Shown one piece after another: positions 59,589 to 64,000 of a stretch of 64,000 bases of DNA; within the stretch, counting starts at the first letter, position 1, and each line of letters begins with the position of its first letter. The translations under genes were made by a program, and so were the position numbers. This DNA comes from an uncultured Rhodospirillales bacterium (GTDB lineage Bacteria; Pseudomonadota; Alphaproteobacteria; Kiloniellales; Kiloniellaceae): NCBI GenBank assembly GCA_913060675.1, contig CAJXUS010000014.1:1-64000 (forward strand), read 5' to 3'. A model generated the notes under the pieces. The model saw only the letters and a list, made by a program, of their open reading frames with translations. It was not told the origin of the DNA and did not search any database.

Positions 59589-59648
59589 GTCACCAGCTTA
59601 TTAGCGTGGGCAGTGATCGGATTAATTCCATCACAAGGAGGCATTCTT

Positions 59649-59963
59649 ATGCCCATCGAAAAAGCACACCCGGAATCTATCTACCGCGTAAAAGAACGCC
59701 AACTGCACGATCTGGAAGATCAGATCCTTCAAGTTGCAGTCGTCGGCGAAGCTCTCTTCCTCGTTAAAGCATCCGTCCAGGAAATGGTCGACAACCACAA
59801 AGCCGATTATGAAAAACTCTCGGCGGGATCATTTTCCATGGCGATCTTTCAACGATGCATCAACGATGCCGTGAAAAGTGCCAGCCAACAGATTGAAGCC
59901 ATGCGGGTCAAACCCGCCCAAGGCTCACCCTCATCAAAAGCAATCGAAAACAAATCTAAATAG
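59649..59963 (+). CDS. Small early protein, unknown
   Basis: This 104-residue protein starts at ATG 59649 (MPIEKAHPESIYRV) behind a perfect AGGAGG. It is mainly helical (EDQILQVAVVGEALFLVKASVQEMVDNH), with a disordered C-terminus. An open frame continues far upstream across hicBA, but that part is antisense to hicBA and not needed. First gene of the early operon, 11 bp before the primase-helicase. No family recognised. Confidence 0.7.
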   Translation: MPIEKAHPESIYRVKERQLHDLEDQILQVAVVGEALFLVKASVQEMVDNHKADYEKLSAGSFSMAIFQRCINDAVKSASQQIEAMRVKPAQGSPSSKAIENKSK

Positions 59964-59974
59964 AGGGTAGCGCC

Positions 59975-62617
59975 ATGGCGATCCCAAGTGATGTGCGCCA
60001 GGACGTTATTAAACGTCTAGCGCATGACTATACCTTTAAAAAAAGAGGTGACTGGTTCCGGGGCGGCAAATGCCCCGGATGCGGTAAAAAAGAACTCTAT
60101 ACCCACGCCGTTGAACCTTGGTCTTTGAAATGTGGCCGGGAAAACAATTGCGGTTGGGAAAGCAACATCAAAGAGCTTTACCCCGATGCGTTCGAAAACT
60201 TTAACGAACGCTACCAACCCACCAACGACAATCCAAACGCCACTGCAAATGCCTATATGGAATTTGCACGGGGCTTCCCCCTGGACAAAATCAAAGGTTG
60301 GTTTAGCCAGGGTAAATACTACAACCCCAACGCCGTTGGTAAACAAGGGACAGCCACCGTTAAATTCGACATCGATCGCGGTGCCGACATATCAATGGAA
60401 CGATTTGTCCAGACCCTGAAAATCCGGGACAAAGAAGACGGTAGCATCAAAACCCAAAAGGCCCATTTCAACGGTAAATTCAGAGGAATGGCATGGATAC
60501 CGCCAGTCGTGGATCTTACCAAAATCAAGGAGATCTGGTTCGTCGAAGGCGCGATCGATTCCACAGCTTTAAACCTCAAGGACATTGCAGCAGCTGCAAC
60601 AATGTCTTGCACCAATTATCCTGAAAAATTTCTCGAAAATGTTCCTAAAAGTGTAAAACTGGTTTGGGCGTTTGATGATGATCCTGCAGGCCGTAAATAC
60701 ATCAAACGCCACGTCGTGAAAGCCAAAGCCGCGGGATACAACTGCGCAGCCGCCATTATCCCAATCAAGGGAAAGGACAAACACGATTGGAACGACGCAT
60801 ATCAAAAGGGCTGGCTAGATGATAAAAGCCGAATGGAAGCCTATAGATACCAAGGCGATTTACTCTTAGCCCCAAGCGCATTTGAAAAAGCCATGATTAT
60901 CTGGCGAAAGCTTGGCGTGAACCACTTTGCGGTTGATTTCAATTTCAAATTTTACTGGTTTGCTCTGGATCTTGAAAAGTTCAACAAGGCTATCGAAACC
61001 CTTGAAAAGACAGGAAACGACGAACCAACAGCAATGATGGAAGCCGCAGCCCGTCAATCCGGATCAATCAGCCAAATTGCAAACTGTCACTTTGAGTTTC
61101 TGTACTTCCTCAAAAGTAAATTCACCGATGAAAGTTGGTATTATGCAAAGGTCCAATTTCCCCACAAAGGGGCAATCGTCAAAGATACTTTTACAGGTGG
61201 CCAAGTTGCGGCATCCAGTGAGTTTAAGAAAAGGCTTCTTTCGATCGCAGCCGGCGCATTGTTTACGGGTAAAGGCAACCAACTTGACTGGATCATCAAT
61301 CGGCATCTAAGCCACATCAAGACGGTCGAAACTATCGATTTTCTCGGTTATGCCAAAGAATACGGCGCCTATATTTTTGATGATGTAGCGATCGCTGATG
61401 GCAAAGAATACCCGATCAACGACGAAGACTTTTTCGAGGTTGGTAAAAGTTCTCTAAAAACCATGAATAAGTCGGTGTCCATTAGCATCGGCAACAAAGA
61501 AGACTATAAACCAGAATGGAAAGATAACCTCTGGGATGCCTTTGGCCCCGAAGGCTTTGCGGCATTAACTTTCTTCTTTGGCTCTCTTTTTGCCGAACAG
61601 ATCCGCGGAACGCAAAAATCCTACCCATTTCTGGAAGTGGTCGGGGCAGCTGGGGCGGGTAAATCCACCCTGATCGAATTTCTTTGGAAGCTTTTAGGGC
61701 GGGATGACTTTGAGGGGTTTGATCCCAACAAAGAAACCGTCGCATCACGAGCACGTAAATTTTCCCAGGGCGCAAACATCCCGGTCAGCCTTATTGAATC
61801 GGACCGTGAAGATAAAGCCAAGGTCCGCCAGTTTGATTGGGATGAGCTTAAAACTGCCTACAACGGACGATCCCACCGGGGACGCGGGGTAAAGAATTCA
61901 GGAAATGATACCGATGATCAACCTTTCCGGGGATCAATCGTTATTACCCAGAACAATCCGGTAAATGCATCCGAAGCCATCATGTCCAGGATCATTCATT
62001 TCTTTTTCACCACAGAAACCCAGACCAAAGAAAGCTATCAAGCAGCAAAGGCACTGGAAACCACACAGGTTAAACACGTTAATTACTTTATCCGAATGGC
62101 TTGCCTGGCAGAAAAAGCCATTCTGGCCACGGTTAATAAACAAGCCCCGGCATACGAACGCGACTTAACCAACCTAAACGAAATCAAATCCAACAGGATT
62201 GCTAAAAACCATTCCCAAATGATGGCGCTTACAGACGCCCTAGCTCCAATGATCGGACTTACTGACGATCAACACGACGCAGTTATCGCCTGTTTCACTA
62301 ATGCCGCGATCAAACGCCAGGCCGCCTTGGCCGCTGATCACCCGATCGTCGCAGAATTTTGGGAAGTTGTTGAATACCTGGAACAGGATGGTCGCAGACT
62401 TAATCATTCAAGAAACGATCGAGAATTTGCACTCAACCTGAATGAATTCGTCCGTGAAGCAAGTATCCGGCAGCAATCATTCCCGCCGATACAAGATCTC
62501 AAGAAACATTTGAAACAGAGCCAGTCGCGAAAATTCAAGGACGTCAAAGTCGTGAATTCTTCGATAGGAGAAACCGGATCAATTCGGTGCTGGATCTTTG
62601 AAAACGAGGTGAACTAA
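59975..62617 (+). CDS. Primase-helicase (zinc finger, TOPRIM, P-loop ATPase)
   Basis: This 880-residue replication protein has an N-terminal zinc ribbon (CPGCGKKE, CGRENNCGW, about 34-60), a TOPRIM primase core (FVEGAIDSTAL about 187-197, FDDDPAGRK about 228-236) and a C-terminal superfamily 3/5-like helicase with Walker A VGAAGAGKSTLIEF (about 552-565). It probably starts phage replication. P2 uses a rolling-circle protein (gpA) instead, so this marks a swapped replication module. Sits second in the early operon. Confidence 0.88.
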   Translation: MAIPSDVRQDVIKRLAHDYTFKKRGDWFRGGKCPGCGKKELYTHAVEPWSLKCGRENNCGWESNIKELYPDAFENFNERYQPTNDNPNATANAYMEFARGFPLDKIKGWFSQGKYYNPNAVGKQGTATVKFDIDRGADISMERFVQTLKIRDKEDGSIKTQKAHFNGKFRGMAWIPPVVDLTKIKEIWFVEGAIDSTALNLKDIAAAATMSCTNYPEKFLENVPKSVKLVWAFDDDPAGRKYIKRHVVKAKAAGYNCAAAIIPIKGKDKHDWNDAYQKGWLDDKSRMEAYRYQGDLLLAPSAFEKAMIIWRKLGVNHFAVDFNFKFYWFALDLEKFNKAIETLEKTGNDEPTAMMEAAARQSGSISQIANCHFEFLYFLKSKFTDESWYYAKVQFPHKGAIVKDTFTGGQVAASSEFKKRLLSIAAGALFTGKGNQLDWIINRHLSHIKTVETIDFLGYAKEYGAYIFDDVAIADGKEYPINDEDFFEVGKSSLKTMNKSVSISIGNKEDYKPEWKDNLWDAFGPEGFAALTFFFGSLFAEQIRGTQKSYPFLEVVGAAGAGKSTLIEFLWKLLGRDDFEGFDPNKETVASRARKFSQGANIPVSLIESDREDKAKVRQFDWDELKTAYNGRSHRGRGVKNSGNDTDDQPFRGSIVITQNNPVNASEAIMSRIIHFFFTTETQTKESYQAAKALETTQVKHVNYFIRMACLAEKAILATVNKQAPAYERDLTNLNEIKSNRIAKNHSQMMALTDALAPMIGLTDDQHDAVIACFTNAAIKRQAALAADHPIVAEFWEVVEYLEQDGRRLNHSRNDREFALNLNEFVREASIRQQSFPPIQDLKKHLKQSQSRKFKDVKVVNSSIGETGSIRCWIFENEVN

Positions 62618-62619
62618 TC

Positions 62620-62886
62620 ATGCCTGATATAAAACTTCCCCCCTATTCCAAAACGGCTCACCACGCAGCCTTTCTTCAAAAATCTGAAATGTCCGTTGTA
62701 ATTACTTTCAACAAAAAGACTGGGCGTTTTGAACACCGTTGCTACGGCATGAACGAACGCTTTAGGCACATTGCCGGCACCCTTGCAGAAACATCGATCC
62801 GGGCAATTCAGATCATCCCATCAATGGACAATGATATCGGCTTCAAATCCTTGTCTGCAGAACCCGATCAGGGAGGACAACTCTAA
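62620..62886 (+). CDS. Small early protein, unknown
   Basis: This 88-residue protein starts MPDIKLPPYSKTAHHAAFLQ and contains VVITFNKKTGRFEHRCYGMN. It begins 2 bp after the primase-helicase stop and its stop overlaps the next start (TAATG), so it is translationally coupled. No motif or family recognised. Confidence 0.65.
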   Translation: MPDIKLPPYSKTAHHAAFLQKSEMSVVITFNKKTGRFEHRCYGMNERFRHIAGTLAETSIRAIQIIPSMDNDIGFKSLSAEPDQGGQL

Positions 62887-63029
62887 TGCATCACAAAAAT
62901 AGCAAAGCCCTTGAAGCGGGTCTGGACGCCGTATCAGCCCTTGAAGCCCGTCTTGCTTCCCCAAAACCGAACCCACGCACCCACGGCCTTAAAACCAGCC
63001 GCCAAAATTCAATCCAGGAGGATATCTAA
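62886..63029 (+). CDS. 47-residue early protein
   Basis: This short ORF starts MHHKNSKALEAGLDAVSALEARLASP (first 20 residues helical and amphipathic) and ends QNSIQEDI. Its start and stop both overlap its neighbours as TAATG, so it is part of a tightly coupled series. It is rich in Ala, Ser and Lys. No family recognised. Confidence 0.55.
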   Translation: MHHKNSKALEAGLDAVSALEARLASPKPNPRTHGLKTSRQNSIQEDI

Positions 63030-63424
63030 TGCCAGCTTTCAACTTCCAGAAAAGATTTGCCGATACCGTCCTGGACGGATCCAAACATTCCACCATCCGC
63101 GTCAATCGCAAAGACAAACGTACCCCTGCAGCGGTTGGAGATATCGTCAAGCTTTACACCGGCATGCGGACCAAAAGCTGTAAAAAATTACGTGAATGCG
63201 AAATCACCGCGGTTAAACGCTTCATGATCACCCGGCATATCCAGAACGACGGCTTTGAATTCACAGCCTATCTGGACGGCTTGCCTCTCAGTGAAAAAGA
63301 CTTCCACCAGCTAGCCATCGCCGACGGCTTCAAAGATGCCCAGGGACTAATCGAGTTTTTCACCAAAACTCACGGCATGCCCTTCTCCGGCTGGCATATC
63401 TCCTGGGAAGGATTAAGCGCATGA
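63029..63424 (+). CDS. ASCH/PUA-like domain protein
   Basis: This 131-residue protein fits the ASCH (PUA-like) pattern: FNFQKRFADTVLDGSKHSTIRVNRKDKR near the start, with conserved Gly/Thr-Ile-Arg, then VGDIVKLYTGMRTKSCKKL and a final WHISWEGLSA. Such domains bind modified nucleosides or RNA. In phages the role is unknown. An AGGAGG site precedes the start and it overlaps the next gene by 4 bp. Confidence 0.75.
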   Translation: MPAFNFQKRFADTVLDGSKHSTIRVNRKDKRTPAAVGDIVKLYTGMRTKSCKKLRECEITAVKRFMITRHIQNDGFEFTAYLDGLPLSEKDFHQLAIADGFKDAQGLIEFFTKTHGMPFSGWHISWEGLSA

Positions 63425-63657
63425 GTAAAAGTAACGTTTCTTCCACTGGGATTAGCACCTTGGGGCTTTTGGGTGTTGTCTTTGTTGCCCTGAAATTGAC
63501 AGGCTATATCGACTGGTCTTGGTGGTTAGTAACACTACCATTCTGGGGCGGCTTAGGAGCCGCACTTGCCCTAATTTTTGCTGCAGGCTTGGTATGTGCA
63601 ATCTGCGGATTGATCGTTTGGATTTTAGAGATGAAAAGCGGAGGGCTTAAAAAGTGA
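63421..63657 (+). CDS. Small two-helix membrane protein
   Basis: This 78-residue protein has two hydrophobic helices (about 14-32 and 36-68) with aromatic residues between (DWSWWLVTLPFW). It overlaps both neighbours by 4 bp. Its place in an early operon suggests superinfection exclusion or membrane recruitment, but nothing is shown. Confidence 0.6.
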   Translation: MSKSNVSSTGISTLGLLGVVFVALKLTGYIDWSWWLVTLPFWGGLGAALALIFAAGLVCAICGLIVWILEMKSGGLKK

Positions 63658-63947
63658 GAATTTATGTCGCCGGCCCAATGACCGGATTACCTGGATTAAA
63701 CAAAGAGACCTTCAAAGCTGCAAAAGATCGACTGATCTATCAGGGTCATAACGTTATGAACCCTGCAGACCTTCCCCCCGGATTTGAAGAAACCCATTAC
63801 ATGGATATTTGCATGGCCATGGTCAGAAGTTGCGAAGCCATCTTCATGTTACCCGGATGGAAAACCTCCGAAGGCGCAGTCGCAGAAATGAACCTAGCCA
63901 AAAAGCTCGGCTTGGAAATCTTCGAAGGAGGAACAGCCAATGTATAA
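63654..63947 (+). CDS. DUF4406 (nucleoside deoxyribosyltransferase-like) protein
   Basis: This 97-residue protein has the DUF4406 pattern: MRIYVAGPMTGLPGLNKETF at the start, NPADLPPG, MDICMAMVRSCEAIFMLPGW and SEGAVAEMNLAKKLG. The fold is that of nucleoside 2-deoxyribosyltransferases, and it may act on nucleotides or DNA-modification precursors. It overlaps the next ORF by 8 bp. Confidence 0.85.
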   Translation: MRIYVAGPMTGLPGLNKETFKAAKDRLIYQGHNVMNPADLPPGFEETHYMDICMAMVRSCEAIFMLPGWKTSEGAVAEMNLAKKLGLEIFEGGTANV

Positions 63948-64000
63948 ACACAAGCCTTTGCCAAACATTAAAAAGAGCGAATTCAATCTTGGTGATGTCG
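63940..64000 (+). CDS. Start of an early gene, cut by the window edge
   Basis: An ORF opens MYKHKPLPNIKKSEFNLGDV and runs off the window after 20 codons. It starts inside the end of the DUF4406 gene after a GAAGGAGGAA ribosome site and is in the same operon. Too short to assign. Confidence 0.55.
   Translation, partial: MYKHKPLPNIKKSEFNLGDV

Larger units (their letters stand above)
26975..64000. mobile_element. P2-like prophage (right end outside the window)
   Basis: Gene content and order match P2: Q and P leftward, O-N-M-L-X-lysis-R-S-V-W-J-I-H-FI-FII-E-T-U-D rightward, then a control region. A cos-like site lies left of Q and a tRNA 3'-end fragment marks the likely left edge. Differences from P2 are large accessory cassettes, a primase-helicase instead of the rolling-circle gene A in the part visible, and ogr located behind the Ner-like gene. 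No integrase or right attachment site is visible; they should lie beyond 64,000. All essential virion genes look intact. Confidence 0.9.

Noticed and set aside
58629-59648. A long rightward open frame with a good ribosome site at its start that continues into the 104-residue early gene
   Set aside because: It is antisense to clearly real hicB and hicA and low in family-like features. Only its last part (from 59649) has its own AGGAGG site. At most its first few codons are a remnant of a gene interrupted by the hicBA insertion.
1-64000. CRISPR arrays, rRNA genes, insertion sequences
   Set aside because: I saw no regularly spaced repeats, rRNA sequence or transposase genes anywhere in the window.

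Overview
The window is one end of a bacterial contig: bases 1-51 are Illumina Nextera adapter, followed by chromosome (about 52-26,970) and then a P2-like prophage that runs off the right edge (about 26,975-64,000). The chromosomal gene set and order (divergent xseA/purD; ribF-ileS-lspA-DUF3035 lipoprotein-paired M16 peptidases; endonuclease-type mutL) point to an alphaproteobacterium, probably Rhodospirillales-like. The GAAC-N7-GAAC type SOS box inside the prophage fits that class. I cannot name a genus.

Chromosome. xseA (cut by the contig end), purD, tadA, rluB, rsmD, a DUF3095 gene, mutL, pgi, two M16 peptidases, a DUF3035 lipoprotein, lspA, ileS, ribF, a MaoC-type hydratase, a small lipoprotein, an RsmB-like rRNA methyltransferase with an ArsC-like gene, a membrane-anchored cyclic-nucleotide-binding protein, an NnrU-like protein, a BaiN/HI0933-type flavoprotein, a D-2-hydroxyacid dehydrogenase with a VOC protein, a LysR regulator and a small membrane protein. 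These are ordinary housekeeping and metabolic genes.

Prophage, left end. A tRNA 3'-end fragment (26,975-26,992) is a candidate attL. It is followed by a 279-bp AT-rich block of GTAAC/GTTAC repeats closed by 14-bp inverted repeats, then a 19-bp site resembling the P2 cohesive end (27,702-27,720). Next come accessory genes in the cos-to-portal interval (27.8-30.3 kb), then the P2 late block in P2 order: Q and P leftward; O N M L X, lysis, R, extra genes, S V W J I H, fibre genes, FI FII E/E' T U D rightward. E/E' carries a T_TTT_TTC -1 frameshift site. Two identical-arm 26-bp palindromes, between P and O and in front of V, mark where P2 late promoters sit; an Ogr-like zinc-finger activator is encoded at 58.3 kb.

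Prophage, control and accessory cassette. To the right of D lies a leftward cassette: luxR, luxI, a UmuD-like protein with both catalytic residues replaced (behind an SOS box), and two membrane proteins, one resembling abortive-infection proteins. An 18-bp lux-box-like palindrome upstream of luxR also faces a small membrane-protein ORF that runs convergently into the cI repressor gene. cI and a Ner-like gene flank three palindromic operators; ogr follows ner. Then come hicBA, a promoter with a strongly structured leader, and an early operon with a primase-helicase.

The most interesting proposal is that this prophage carries its own complete acyl-homoserine-lactone quorum-sensing circuit, wired next to its lysogeny switch, together with an SOS-linked, catalytically dead UmuD mimic. 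The circuit's wiring is inference; the genes and sites are visible in the sequence.
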